Source of the DNA: Bordetella parapertussis
GTDB taxonomy: Bacteria; Pseudomonadota; Gammaproteobacteria; Burkholderiales; Burkholderiaceae_B
Direction of reading: 5' to 3'
DNA: 64,000 nucleotides
Assembly (NCBI GenBank): GCA_945895265.1
Contig: CAMDEF010000009.1
Coordinates: forward strand, 1-64,000
Shown here: piece after piece, positions 8,271-16,788 of the stretch
How the letters are laid out: each line of letters begins with the position of its first letter
Numbering within the stretch: position 1 is the first letter of the stretch
Notes under the pieces: model-generated
Told to the model about the DNA's origin: nothing
Database searches by the model: none
Seen by the model: the letters and a program-made list of their open reading frames with translations, nothing else
Translations under genes and position numbers: made by a program

Positions 8271-9311
8271 ATGAGCACCCACGCCACACTGTTAGAGCTA
8301 GCCCTGCCCGACGATTCTTTGCAAGACTATTTCGAACAACAGGGTTGGACAGATGGTCTGCCAATCGTGGCCCCGTCGCCAGAGCGTGTTGCGGCGATGG
8401 TTGCTGGCAGCGGTTTAGCTGGCGATAGTGATATCGCTGCGATTGCGCCGGGCTATGCTTTATGCAGTGTTGAAAAGTTGGCAATTAACGCTGTGATGGC
8501 AGGTTGTAAGCCAAGTTATATGCCGGTGCTTATCGCTGCGTTAAAGGCGATGGCAGTGCCTCACTTTAATTTGTCTGGCATCCAGTCGACCACACATCCG
8601 GTGGCACCGATGTTTGTCGTCAATGGCCCGATTCGTCACGAGATCGGCTTGAACTGTGGTTCAAACGTGTTCGGGCAGGGCTTTCGTGCCAATGCCACGA
8701 TCGGGCGTGCGTTGCGTCTGGTACTCATGAATATTGGTCAAGGTATTCCCGGAAAGACGGACATGGCGACACATGGTACGCCTTGCAAGTTTAGTTTTTG
8801 TGCCGGTGAAAACGAAGAACAAAATCCTTGGGATCCCTTTCATGTTGAACATGGCTTAGCAAAAACGGACAGCAGTGTGTTGGTACACGCGGCAGAATCC
8901 CCCCATAACGTGCAAGATCATGCCAGCGCAAATGCTGCAGAACTTTTGTTAATGATCTCTGACGTGATGATGACGATTGGCGGCAACAACATGAGTTCGG
9001 GCGGTGAGATGCTACTGGTACTTGGCCCTGAACACGCGGCAATCTTAGCGAAACACGGCATGAGTAAAGATGATGTGCGGCACGACCTACACAAGCGGAT
9101 GCGTTTGCAGTTAAGCCGTGTCAGTGAAGGCTGTCAAGAGTGGTATCGCACCAAACGAAAAACTTTTAATGTGCCACCCGGCACCACCCATATTCCTTAT
9201 TTGGATGAGGCTTCACAAATTCAAATTGTGGTGGCCGGTGGGCAAGGCTTGCATTCAATGGTTGTACCCAGCTTTGGGATCTCGCACTTTGTTCTCGAGA
9301 AAATCGTCTAG
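8271..9311 (+). CDS. Uncharacterised protein homologous to the C-terminal domain of the UGSC fusion
   Basis: The protein has 346 residues, its ATG preceded by GGAGG at 9 nt. It has no signal peptide or membrane segment, so it is probably cytoplasmic. It aligns along its length with residues about 205-572 of the fusion selenoprotein: WTDGLPIVAPSP (residues 26-37), INAVMAGCKPSYMPVL (72-87, with Cys79), FVVNGPIRHEIGLN, NATIGRALRLVLMN and GENEE. Conserved Cys79 in MAGCxPxYMP is a candidate partner for the Sec/Cys pair of UGSC. It lies 112 bp after the stand-alone UGSC gene and 94 bp before selB. I infer that it is the separate partner subunit of the UGSC protein at 7547-8158. I cannot name the family or reaction. 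Confidence 0.8.
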   Translation: MSTHATLLELALPDDSLQDYFEQQGWTDGLPIVAPSPERVAAMVAGSGLAGDSDIAAIAPGYALCSVEKLAINAVMAGCKPSYMPVLIAALKAMAVPHFNLSGIQSTTHPVAPMFVVNGPIRHEIGLNCGSNVFGQGFRANATIGRALRLVLMNIGQGIPGKTDMATHGTPCKFSFCAGENEEQNPWDPFHVEHGLAKTDSSVLVHAAESPHNVQDHASANAAELLLMISDVMMTIGGNNMSSGGEMLLVLGPEHAAILAKHGMSKDDVRHDLHKRMRLQLSRVSEGCQEWYRTKRKTFNVPPGTTHIPYLDEASQIQIVVAGGQGLHSMVVPSFGISHFVLEKIV

Positions 9312-9405
9312 TCCATACACTTCTCTGACCACTAAAACAGTTTAATGATTCATATCGCCTAAGCACTCGAATCATCGCAATGTACACAGAGACCATCCGC
9401 TCAAA

Positions 9406-11364
9406 ATGATTGTTGCAACCGCAGGCCACATTGATCACGGCAAGAGCACTTTGGTCAAAGCCTTATCGGGCGTCGACACCGATCGCTTGCCAGAAGAAAA
9501 AGCGAGAGGCATCTCGATTGATCTAGGCTTTGCTTACTTGAACCTGCCTGACACCCCGATGATTGGTTTTGTGGATGTGCCGGGTCATGAGCGCTTTGTA
9601 CGCAATATGCTGGCCGGTGTCTGTGGCATAGACTATGTCATGTTGGTGGTTGCCGCCGATGATGGCGTCATGCCCCAAACCATTGAGCATCTCAGCATTG
9701 TGCAGTTGCTCGGCATCCACACGGGCGTTGCCGTCTTGACGAAAACTGATCGTGTATCGGCCGAGCGTGTGAAAGAAGTGCGTCAAGAGGTACAGACGTT
9801 ATTGCACAGCGCAAGGCTGGCTGGTTTTGAAATTGTCGAATGCTCGGTGTTCTCGCAGCAGGGTGTGAACGAGTTACGCGAGCGGCTCGGTCAAGCCGCG
9901 CGTGAGACCAAGCGCTCCGAATTCAAGGGGCGATCTTTTCGCTTTGCGATTGATCGGTCTTTTTCGATTGTTGGCAGCGGTACGGTTGTCACCGGTACTG
10001 TCTTTAATCATCAGGTGCAAGTCGGCGAACGCTTAATACTCACGCCAAGCGGTCAAACTGTCCGCGTTCGAGGTATCCATCAAAACAGTGCAGCGGTCAC
10101 TGAAGCGCACGCAGGCGAACGCTGTGCGCTCAATCTGGTGGGTGTCAGCGCGCAAGACTGCGGTCGTGGTGACTGGGTCGTTGCCTCAGCCTTGCATGCC
10201 CCAACCTCACGTATTGACATTAGCCTGACCCTCTTGCATACCGAACCGCAAGCGTTGAGTCATTGGACTGAGGTTCATCTGCATTTAGGCACCACAGAGG
10301 TCATCGCTCGCGTCGCCATTGAGCGAGGCGGCTCAATACAGCCGGGTGCGACTGGCCACGCCCGGTTGGTCTTAAACAAACCGATTGCCTGTTTAAATGG
10401 CGATCGTTTGATTATTCGCGACCAAGCCGCGCAACGCACGCTCGGCGGTGGAGTGGTACTTGACCCGTTTGCTCCGGCAAGAGTGCGAGACAAAGCACTT
10501 CGCCAAACAGAAGTTGCCGCCTTTGCCCAGAAGGATCCTGCGATTGCGTTAAGTGCCCTGCTCGCTTGTCATTCAGAGATGGGCGTCGACTTAGACCACT
10601 TTGCGTGCAGCTTCAATTTGACTGACAGTGCCGTGGTAGATATGCTATCTAGCTTGGACGCAGTCATGATTGCTAAGGCGCCTAACTTCGCTTTACTTAA
10701 GGTCTCGGTTGAAAAGCTTGGCGCTCGCGTGGTCACAACGTTGAAACAGCACCACCAGGCTCAGCCACAAGCGGCTGGGCTGAGCCTGAAAGACCTACGC
10801 AAACAGTCTGCTCCAAATATGAAGGCAGGCGTTTTTGTTGCCCTCATGCGCGCTATCGCCGCAGCGCAAAAAATCATACTGACTGGGACGGTTGTTGCGC
10901 TAGCTGTGCATCGGTCAAGCGCCAACGCAGCGGATCAATTGCTGTGGCAAAAAATTCAACCCACCCTTGCCGCGATGGGACCAAAAGGTCTAACGGCTGC
11001 AGAGCTTGCACAAGCTGCAGGTTTGAAAACCTTGGTCGTCAATGACATGTTGTATCGAAAGGTGAAACAAGGAGAGCTCTATCGGGTTAGCTCTGAACGT
11101 TTCTATTTACGTGCCAACTTTATCCATTTCGCAACGCTGGCTCGCCATTTGGCGTCAACGAGCCCCACGCAAACCTTCATTGCGGCCCAGTTTCGTGACC
11201 AAGCTGGTGTGAACCGTACGTTGGCGATTGAAATCTTAGAGGTGCTTGACCGGCTTGGTGTGACGCAGCGGGTGGGCGATACCCGCAAATTACTCAAGCC
11301 ACTTGAGACCGTGTTTGACCTTGCGTCTAAAACCATTGACGCAACAACACCTGGTTCACCTTAA
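9406..11364 (+). CDS. selB: Selenocysteine-specific translation elongation factor SelB
   Basis: The protein has 652 residues, a usual SelB length. The EF-Tu-like GTPase starts at residue 1: GHIDHGKST (7-15, P-loop), ARGISIDLGFAY (SelB-type switch I, where EF-Tu differs), DVPGHERF and TKTD. Beta-barrel domains II and III follow (GSGTVVTGTVF near 195), with GGGVVLDP at their end. The C-terminal quarter (about 450-640) has the winged-helix layout that binds SECIS hairpins. SelB carries Sec-tRNA(Sec) to UGA codons marked by SECIS. It follows the selenoprotein genes on the same strand after a 94-bp gap. selA, selD and the tRNA(Sec) gene selC are not in this window and must lie elsewhere if the system works. 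Confidence 0.97.
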   Translation: MIVATAGHIDHGKSTLVKALSGVDTDRLPEEKARGISIDLGFAYLNLPDTPMIGFVDVPGHERFVRNMLAGVCGIDYVMLVVAADDGVMPQTIEHLSIVQLLGIHTGVAVLTKTDRVSAERVKEVRQEVQTLLHSARLAGFEIVECSVFSQQGVNELRERLGQAARETKRSEFKGRSFRFAIDRSFSIVGSGTVVTGTVFNHQVQVGERLILTPSGQTVRVRGIHQNSAAVTEAHAGERCALNLVGVSAQDCGRGDWVVASALHAPTSRIDISLTLLHTEPQALSHWTEVHLHLGTTEVIARVAIERGGSIQPGATGHARLVLNKPIACLNGDRLIIRDQAAQRTLGGGVVLDPFAPARVRDKALRQTEVAAFAQKDPAIALSALLACHSEMGVDLDHFACSFNLTDSAVVDMLSSLDAVMIAKAPNFALLKVSVEKLGARVVTTLKQHHQAQPQAAGLSLKDLRKQSAPNMKAGVFVALMRAIAAAQKIILTGTVVALAVHRSSANAADQLLWQKIQPTLAAMGPKGLTAAELAQAAGLKTLVVNDMLYRKVKQGELYRVSSERFYLRANFIHFATLARHLASTSPTQTFIAAQFRDQAGVNRTLAIEILEVLDRLGVTQRVGDTRKLLKPLETVFDLASKTIDATTPGSP

Positions 11365-11386
11365 TTTTTACTGTCGCTAAATGTGA

Positions 11387-11409
11387 CCGGTCGTGAGCCC
11401 TGAGACCGG
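11387..11409 (+). terminator. Weak hairpin after selB, possible terminator
   Basis: CCGGTC (11387-11392) pairs with GACCGG (11404-11409) around an 11-nt loop, between the convergent ends of selB and the deleted Bug gene. There is no clean T-run on either strand, so termination is uncertain. Confidence 0.35.
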
Positions 11410-11423
11410 CGAGAGTTGTTTCG

Positions 11424-11786
11424 CTATTGGTTGACGATTTTTGCGTCTTTGATAACCTTGCCCCATTTCAGCGTCTCGGCTTCAATAAAAGCCTTGAACG
11501 CCTCGGGCGTACTGCCGACAGCATCGGCCCCACGAGCTGCAAGCTCAGCACCTATGTTGCCGCTCGCCCCAGGTTTATTCTCAACCACAACGGTCTGGTC
11601 TAGCACCTCAGCTAACTTTTGCCCCACGATGCGGGCCGGCACATCTGTTGACCCCCCCGGCGGATAACCCACGATAATCTTGAGTGATTTATTTGGGTAA
11701 GCCTGCGCCCGGGCTGAAAATGAAGGGATGGCGAGAGAGATACCAAAGGCCAAGAGAAAGAACAAAGAGGCGATTCGTATTTTCAT
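11424..11786 (-). pseudogene. Bug-family receptor remnant with an internal in-frame deletion
   Basis: The open frame gives only 120 residues, while Bug proteins have about 320. Residues 1 to about 80 are a normal Bug N-terminus: a signal peptide ending SARAQA, then YPNKSLKIIVGYPPGGSTDV and ENKPGASGNIGAELAA. The chain then passes straight into a typical Bug C-terminus (GSTPEAFKAFIEAETLKWGK, IKDAKIVNQ). Roughly 200 central residues, including most of the ligand-binding cleft, are missing without loss of frame. A working receptor is unlikely, though a short secreted protein could still be made. It is convergent with selB and may be a relic of a transport gene from the adjoining catabolic region. 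Confidence 0.85.
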
Positions 11787-12100
11787 CGTTTTACCGTTTA
11801 ATCTGGTTAAGTGTCGCGAGGAGGCGCTTAGAAAAATTTAGCATGACCTCGCATTCGTCTAAAAAGGACTTGGCAATCAAGCCTATTGTCGTTGTCTAAT
11901 TGGCTTACTTTAAATCTTTGTTGAAGATAGCATCAGTTAGCCTTTGTTTGCGCTTAGAAGTAACACGCTCACACGGGCATTGATCTAAAATCTAGGTTAG
12001 GTAGGCTGTGTCAAAGCTTAGTTAACAACCCTTGGCAAGTAACAGCCAGAGCTCTTGGCTAAGTATTCATTCGCAACAACTTTTTTAGAGAACGCCCACT
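11787..12100. other. Intergenic region upstream of doxX
   Basis: These 314 bp lie between divergent genes and show no coding frame or RNA gene. A near-palindrome, AGCCAGAGCTCTTGGCT (12044-12060), sits 40 nt before the DoxX start and could be an operator. Confidence 0.4.
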
Positions 12101-12505
12101 ATGAACCGCTTTGACGATGCTGGCAAACTGCTCTTGCGACTCACAATCGGCATTCTGCTGTTGATGCACGGCTTATTCAAACTGGCTAACGGTATCGAAT
12201 CAATTACCGCGTTAGTTCTTGCACAAGGCTGGCCTGCGTGGATTGCCTTTGGTGTTTTTATCGGCGAAATTATCGCTCCATCGCTCTTGATTATTGGCGT
12301 ACTCACACGCGCTGGCGCGTTGGTGATCGTGTTCAATATGGGGCTGGCAATTTATTTGGCGCACGCGTCACAGATCTTGAGCCTCACCAAAACGGGTGGC
12401 TGGGCGCTTGAGCTTCAAGGTCTGTTTTTGATCGGTGCCTTAGTGGTTGCGCTGTTGGGTGCCGGTCGATTTAGCTTGGGTGGCGCCAATGGCCGCCTGA
12501 ACTAA
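12101..12505 (+). CDS. DoxX family inner-membrane protein
   Basis: The 134-residue protein has about four hydrophobic helices (residues 10-28, 45-65, 68-88, 105-125). It begins with the DoxX signature (DDAGKLLLRLTIGILLLMHG, then LFKLANGIESI). DoxX proteins are small membrane proteins, in some bacteria linked to oxidative stress and quinone-dependent thiosulfate oxidation; the role of this one is not known. It stands alone with its own upstream region and a possible palindromic operator 40 nt before the ATG. Confidence 0.88.
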   Translation: MNRFDDAGKLLLRLTIGILLLMHGLFKLANGIESITALVLAQGWPAWIAFGVFIGEIIAPSLLIIGVLTRAGALVIVFNMGLAIYLAHASQILSLTKTGGWALELQGLFLIGALVVALLGAGRFSLGGANGRLN

Positions 12506-12544
12506 TTCAGGTCTGGCCTTGAAAAGAAGTGCTGCACAAGGCAG

Positions 12545-12904
12545 TTAATTCGGCTCCATTCCAAATCGTTGCTTAGCCTTGAGCTGGGCCAGTTCGAGTG
12601 TGAGCTGAGCTTTGGCTTGGCTGAGGCAGTCGGCGCGCTGAGCGGTGGGCAAGTCTTTACAGGCATTGACCTCTTCTTGATGCGCCGCGAGCGTTTCTTT
12701 TCTTGCCGTTTCGAACCGTTGCTCGAGTGTGACGTCCTCTTGGGTCCAGCGTTCAGGCTCGGGTTCAGGCCAATGAATCGCAGGTGGAGGTGGCAAGGGT
12801 AAAGTCGACTGAGCCTGCGCGCCAGCCATGCTGAGCAAGGCCAGACCCAGACACAACCCCTGGTTCGTTATTGTGTTTCGTCCATGTAAAAAAAATGTTT
12901 TCAT
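12545..12904 (-). CDS. Small secreted protein of unknown function
   Basis: The ATG at 12904 gives 119 residues and has GGGGA upstream. An upstream in-frame ATG would add 25 Lys-rich residues before the signal sequence and is less likely. Residues 1-31 look like a signal peptide (hydrophobic CLGLALLSMA, then AGAQAQ). The mature part starts with a proline-rich stretch (LPLPPPPAIHWPEPEPERW) and continues as a charged helix-forming segment rich in Gln, Glu and Ala with two Cys (NACKDLP, ADCLSQ), which could form a disulfide. I recognise no family. It is divergent from the peroxiredoxin gene with a 74-bp spacer. Confidence 0.6.
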   Translation of the reverse strand: MKTFFLHGRNTITNQGLCLGLALLSMAGAQAQSTLPLPPPPAIHWPEPEPERWTQEDVTLEQRFETARKETLAAHQEEVNACKDLPTAQRADCLSQAKAQLTLELAQLKAKQRFGMEPN

Positions 12905-12978
12905 CGCTTGTTCCCCAGATAACTTGGTACTCTTACTAATGTACGCTTTTTTTTTACCCGGTTTTTCAAGGATCTTCA

Positions 12979-13530
12979 ATGATGCTCAGAAAAAGAATTC
13001 ACCTAGTTGGCCTTAGCCTGTTTCTTAGCCTATTTCAGTGCACAGCGGCCTGGGCTGAACTCAAAGTGGGTGTCGCCGCCCCGAGCTTTACCGCGCCGGC
13101 TGCACTGGCGGGGCAAACCTACAGCTTTGTACTTGCCGAAGCACTTAAAAAAGGGCCGGTAGTTGTGTATTTTTACCCAAAGGCTTTTACCACTGGCTGC
13201 ACGATTGAAGCACAGCTGTTTGCGCAAGCAATAGACAAGTTTGCAGAGCTCAAAGCCACGGTCATTGGGGTGTCGGGTGATGATATTGAAACCTTGAAAA
13301 AATTCTCGCAAGGCCCCTGCGGCGGAAAATTTGCTGTCGCGGCAGACCTTGATCGCAGCATTATCAAAGCGTACGATGCCGGCATGATGCTTGTACCGAA
13401 CATGGCAAGCCGAATCTCTTACGTGGTAACGCCAGACTCGAAAATATTATTTGTTCACAGCGGAATGAGCCCTGACCAACACGTCAGCAGCACGCTTGCG
13501 GCGCTGCAAGCGTGGCAAGCTAAAAGGTAA
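12979..13530 (+). CDS. Peroxiredoxin (AhpC/TSA, Bcp-like) with signal peptide
   Basis: The 183-residue protein starts at an ATG preceded by AAGGA at 6 nt. Residues 1-27 form a signal peptide (LSLFLSLFQCTAAWA), so it acts in the periplasm. The thioredoxin fold includes VVVYFYPKAFTTGCTIEAQLF near residues 54-74, with the peroxidatic Cys in TTGCT (Bcp enzymes usually have TPGCT). A further Cys in GPCGGKF may act as resolving residue. It would reduce peroxides with thiol electrons. The photolyase gene follows after 6 nt, and the Shine-Dalgarno of that gene overlaps this stop codon. Confidence 0.88.
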   Translation: MMLRKRIHLVGLSLFLSLFQCTAAWAELKVGVAAPSFTAPAALAGQTYSFVLAEALKKGPVVVYFYPKAFTTGCTIEAQLFAQAIDKFAELKATVIGVSGDDIETLKKFSQGPCGGKFAVAADLDRSIIKAYDAGMMLVPNMASRISYVVTPDSKILFVHSGMSPDQHVSSTLAALQAWQAKR

Positions 13531-13536
13531 GCTCTG

Positions 13537-14955
13537 ATGACAGTTGTTTGTTGGTTTCGTACAGACTTGCGTGTGGCTGATCAACCTGCGTTGGCCGCCG
13601 CCTCGGCGCTCGGCCCAACAATCGGCTTGTTCATTGCCTCTCCCGAACAGTGGCGCTTACATCACGACTCTGCAATCAAGATTGATTTCTGGTTGCGCGC
13701 TGTTCAGCATCTGCGCACCGAACTTGAGGCGTTGAATATTCCGCTCAAGATATTGATTGTCGAGCGCTGGAAAGATGTTCCGGCTGCCTTACTCAGCTTT
13801 TGCCAACGTCATCGCGTCGAGCAGGTGCATTGCAATCGCGAACACGGAGTCAATGAGCGGTCTCGTGATCGTGCGTCTTACAGTTTATTAGCGCAACACA
13901 ACATTGCTTTGCAAGGACATCACGGCGGCACGCTGTTGATACCTGGCACTATTAAAACCGGTGCCGACGCTTACTACCGGGTCTTCACACCATTTGCGAA
14001 AGCGTGTCGAGAAAAACTGCGCACGGCGCCTTATCGCCTTGCACCAAAGATTAAAAAACAATCTGACGCGGGATTACCAGCGTCCGACGATTTGCCAAAG
14101 ATGCTGGCTGCCCTGTTACGTGTGATCCCAGAAGACTTGCAAAATGCGTGGCCTGCCACGACTAGGGCAGCGCTCGAGCGGCTTGATCAGTTTGCCCACA
14201 CACGCATGGTTCAATACCAGCCCGACCGCGATTTTCCGGCGATTCCTGGCACCAGCGTCTTGTCGCCTTACCTTGCTGCGGGCCTCGTTTCGGCGGGCCA
14301 GTGTTTGCATGCCGCCCTGATGCAAAATCAAGGCGAGTTTGATACGGGCCAACGAGGTATCGTTGTCTGGATCACTGAGTTGCTTTGGCGTGAGTTTTAT
14401 CAGCACCTGCTGTTTGGATATCCGGCACTTTCGAAGCATCAACCCATGCGACCTGAAACCAACGCGGTGGTGTGGCGCGACGCGCCCGACGATTTCGCCG
14501 CCTGGGCGCAAGCCCGCACTGGGGTGCCAATTGTTGATGCCGCCATGCGACAGCTGTTAGCCACGGGCTGGATGCACAATCGCTTGCGTATGGTGGTCGC
14601 GATGTTTTTGACAAAAAATCTATTGATCGATTGGCGCTTGGGCGAAGCGTTTTTTATGAAACACCTAATCGATGGTGAGTTAGCTGCGAATAACGGTGGC
14701 TGGCAATGGAGCGCCTCAACAGGGGCAGACTCAGCACCCTATTTTCGAGTGTTTAATCCGATTAGCCAGTCTGAAAAATTTGACCCTCAAGGCGCCTTTA
14801 TCAAGCATTGGGTGCCCGAGCTGTCTACCCTTGGGGGCAAAGAGATCCACAACCCAAGTCCAATTGCGCGCAAGGCGTTGAATTACCCTGAACAAATCGT
14901 TAACCTTCAAAGTAGCCGAGTTCGTGCGATTGAGGCGTTCAAAAGTCTGCGATAG
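13537..14955 (+). CDS. phrB: Deoxyribodipyrimidine photolyase
   Basis: The 472-residue protein repairs UV-induced cyclobutane pyrimidine dimers using blue light and FAD. The N-terminal antenna domain begins TVVCWFRTDLRVADQPAL. The FAD domain shows LLWREFYQHLLF, GVPIVDAAMRQLLATGWMHN, DWRLGEAFFMKHLIDGELA, NNGGWQWSASTGADSAPYF and RVFNPISQS, all diagnostic of class I CPD photolyases. It is translationally close to the upstream peroxiredoxin gene. The length is normal and the domains are complete. Confidence 0.96.
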   Translation: MTVVCWFRTDLRVADQPALAAASALGPTIGLFIASPEQWRLHHDSAIKIDFWLRAVQHLRTELEALNIPLKILIVERWKDVPAALLSFCQRHRVEQVHCNREHGVNERSRDRASYSLLAQHNIALQGHHGGTLLIPGTIKTGADAYYRVFTPFAKACREKLRTAPYRLAPKIKKQSDAGLPASDDLPKMLAALLRVIPEDLQNAWPATTRAALERLDQFAHTRMVQYQPDRDFPAIPGTSVLSPYLAAGLVSAGQCLHAALMQNQGEFDTGQRGIVVWITELLWREFYQHLLFGYPALSKHQPMRPETNAVVWRDAPDDFAAWAQARTGVPIVDAAMRQLLATGWMHNRLRMVVAMFLTKNLLIDWRLGEAFFMKHLIDGELAANNGGWQWSASTGADSAPYFRVFNPISQSEKFDPQGAFIKHWVPELSTLGGKEIHNPSPIARKALNYPEQIVNLQSSRVRAIEAFKSLR

Positions 14956-15068
14956 CAGCGCAAACCCACGTAATCACATTACCCCAGCTAGTCTTGGCCT
15001 TGCGCCTGATAAGGGTGCAAACAGTTATCCTATGTCCTGTTCACTTGATACTTTTTTATAGCCAGAAT

Positions 15069-15551
15069 ATGAGTCTTACATCTTTCAGCGTTAAAACAAT
15101 TCAGGGCGAATCTCAACCCTTAAGCCACTACGAGGGCAAAGTCTTGCTCGTCGTGAATGTCGCCTCTAAGTGTGGCTTCACGGGTCAGTACGCAGGCTTA
15201 CAAAACTTGCACCAAGACTACGCGAGTCGCGGCCTGGTGGTGATGGGTTTTCCGTGCGATCAGTTTGGCCACCAAGAGCCGGGCAACGAGAGCAGTATTC
15301 TGACGTTTTGCGAAACGCAGTACAAAGTCACATTTCCAATGTTCGCCAAGATCGAGGTCAATGGCGGCAATGCGGTGCCGTTTTATCAGTGGCTGAAAGC
15401 GAGTAAGCCCGGCTTGCTTGGCACAGAAGCGATTAAATGGAACTTCACCAAGTTTTTAGTCGGGCGCAAGGGGCAGGTACTCAAGCGTTACGCCCCGACC
15501 GACACACCTGAATCCCTTCGTGCAGATATCGAAGACGCCTTGGCACTATAG
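15069..15551 (+). CDS. Glutathione peroxidase family protein, Cys form
   Basis: The ATG at 15069 gives 160 residues, the usual size; an upstream in-frame start would add 25 atypical residues. Family motifs are LLVVNVASKCGFTGQYAGLQ (about 29-48, peroxidatic Cys in ASKCGFT), the GFPCDQFGHQEPG block (Gln of the catalytic set) and IKWNFTKFLV (Trp-Asn). The peroxidatic residue is encoded by TGT and not TGA. This homologue of a family with many Sec members therefore uses Cys here, although the organism appears to make selenoproteins. It probably uses thioredoxin or glutathione to reduce hydroperoxides. Confidence 0.93.
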   Translation: MSLTSFSVKTIQGESQPLSHYEGKVLLVVNVASKCGFTGQYAGLQNLHQDYASRGLVVMGFPCDQFGHQEPGNESSILTFCETQYKVTFPMFAKIEVNGGNAVPFYQWLKASKPGLLGTEAIKWNFTKFLVGRKGQVLKRYAPTDTPESLRADIEDALAL

Positions 15552-15613
15552 GCGCCATCGGCTGCGCTCACGAGGCGATACACTGACGGTCATCACGTAA
15601 AAAGGGTCTTCTC

Positions 15614-16735
15614 ATGGCGTATCGCCCTGCTTATCTCTACCTGTTTGGCCTTTTATTGCTTGCGGGCTGCGCTGGCAAACCCGCTGTGCAGCAAGACATT
15701 ACGTTGGCAAATACCGGCGCACAAAGTCCTGTGCAAACGACGTCTACTCGAAACGCGGTTCGTCTGTCGCAGGCCGAGGCTGAACCGGCTACGAGCGCTG
15801 TGGTCGTGAGCGGCTCTGGAGCCACGACAAATATTGTGTCTGATCCTTCATTTGAGGCGAGTCGTACCGCACGCCGAGTTAACCCAGGCGATCAAACGAG
15901 CCCGATCGCGATCCCAAGCCCAGTGCTACCGCCTACCCGACTCGCAACTGCGGTGATGATTGACCCCGCGTCGCCCACCACGCCAGCCAGTGAAAGTACG
16001 ACGGTCTCTGCCGCAAATGCCGGTGAGCCCTCAAGTCCCGCTGGCGCAGTCAGCTCGGCCGATGCTGCGAAAGTTGCCTCGAAAGTCGTGACCTTCAAGC
16101 GAATCAAGCCTGGATGTAAAGGCGCTGACTGCCCCGTGCTGAACTTTAAACGTCTATCCTTTACTGGTTATGAGCGATTCAATGCCTTTCTAGAGCAGAC
16201 CCTCTTGTCGCTTGCGCTGGTTGAGACCAACCGCGACAAGGCCTTTCGAGACCTGCCCGAGCTCGAACTCTATTTCTTCAAAACAGCTAAGCCGCGGGAT
16301 GAGCTAACGCTCGCCTCAAGCGTGAAATACATTTCTGCTGAGGTTGTGGTCGTGCAGCTGGACAGCTATATTTTTACCGGCGGCGCGCAGCGTATCTCAA
16401 CGACACAGTACCTGAACTGGTTGCCTAAGTCCGATAGACTTTTGACGCTTGAGGCCATGTTGCTACCCGGCAAAGTACCTGCGTTTGAAGAGGCACTTAA
16501 AAAGCAGCATGCGCTATGGTTAAGAAAGAACCCACTCGCAAAAGACGACTTAGCCGCCTACACCAAGCTCTGGCCGTTTGAGCCCAGTGACAATGTTGCA
16601 CTGCTTGAAAATGGCGCGGCGGTCACCTATGACCCTTACCGCTTGGCACCCTACTCTTTTGGCAAACCCACGATCTACATTCCCTATCGAGATCTCAAAG
16701 GCATCTTACGACCTGAACTGCTACCGAAAAGTTAG
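15614..16735 (+). CDS. Lipoprotein with C-terminal DUF3298/RsiV-like domain
   Basis: The 373-residue protein starts with a lipoprotein signal (YLFGLLLLAGC, lipobox Cys at residue 19). Residues about 20-150 are a low-complexity Ala/Ser/Thr/Pro/Val linker. Residues about 165-373 form a folded domain (ISAEVVVVQLDSYIFTGGAQ, TTQYLNWLPKSDRLLTLEAM and a C-terminal YSFGKPTIYIPYRDL) resembling the DUF3298/RsiV domain. It is probably anchored to the outer membrane through the lipid. The molecular role is unknown. It follows the glutathione peroxidase gene after 62 bp on the same strand. Confidence 0.8.
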   Translation: MAYRPAYLYLFGLLLLAGCAGKPAVQQDITLANTGAQSPVQTTSTRNAVRLSQAEAEPATSAVVVSGSGATTNIVSDPSFEASRTARRVNPGDQTSPIAIPSPVLPPTRLATAVMIDPASPTTPASESTTVSAANAGEPSSPAGAVSSADAAKVASKVVTFKRIKPGCKGADCPVLNFKRLSFTGYERFNAFLEQTLLSLALVETNRDKAFRDLPELELYFFKTAKPRDELTLASSVKYISAEVVVVQLDSYIFTGGAQRISTTQYLNWLPKSDRLLTLEAMLLPGKVPAFEEALKKQHALWLRKNPLAKDDLAAYTKLWPFEPSDNVALLENGAAVTYDPYRLAPYSFGKPTIYIPYRDLKGILRPELLPKS

Positions 16736-16788
16736 TGGTTGACTGCCAGCTTTAGATAACTTTCGCTTGAGTTAGCGCATAACAGGGA

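Noticed and set aside
7867..8274. A rightward frame overlapping the second UGSC gene
   Set aside because: It is a different frame over the read-through part of the selenoprotein, Arg/Cys-rich with no recognisable domain; the read-through frame explains the region better.
9312..9405. Possible tRNA(Sec) gene (selC) near selB
   Set aside because: I looked in the gaps around selB for a long tRNA with a TCA anticodon and a GGTTCGA T-loop; nothing fits.
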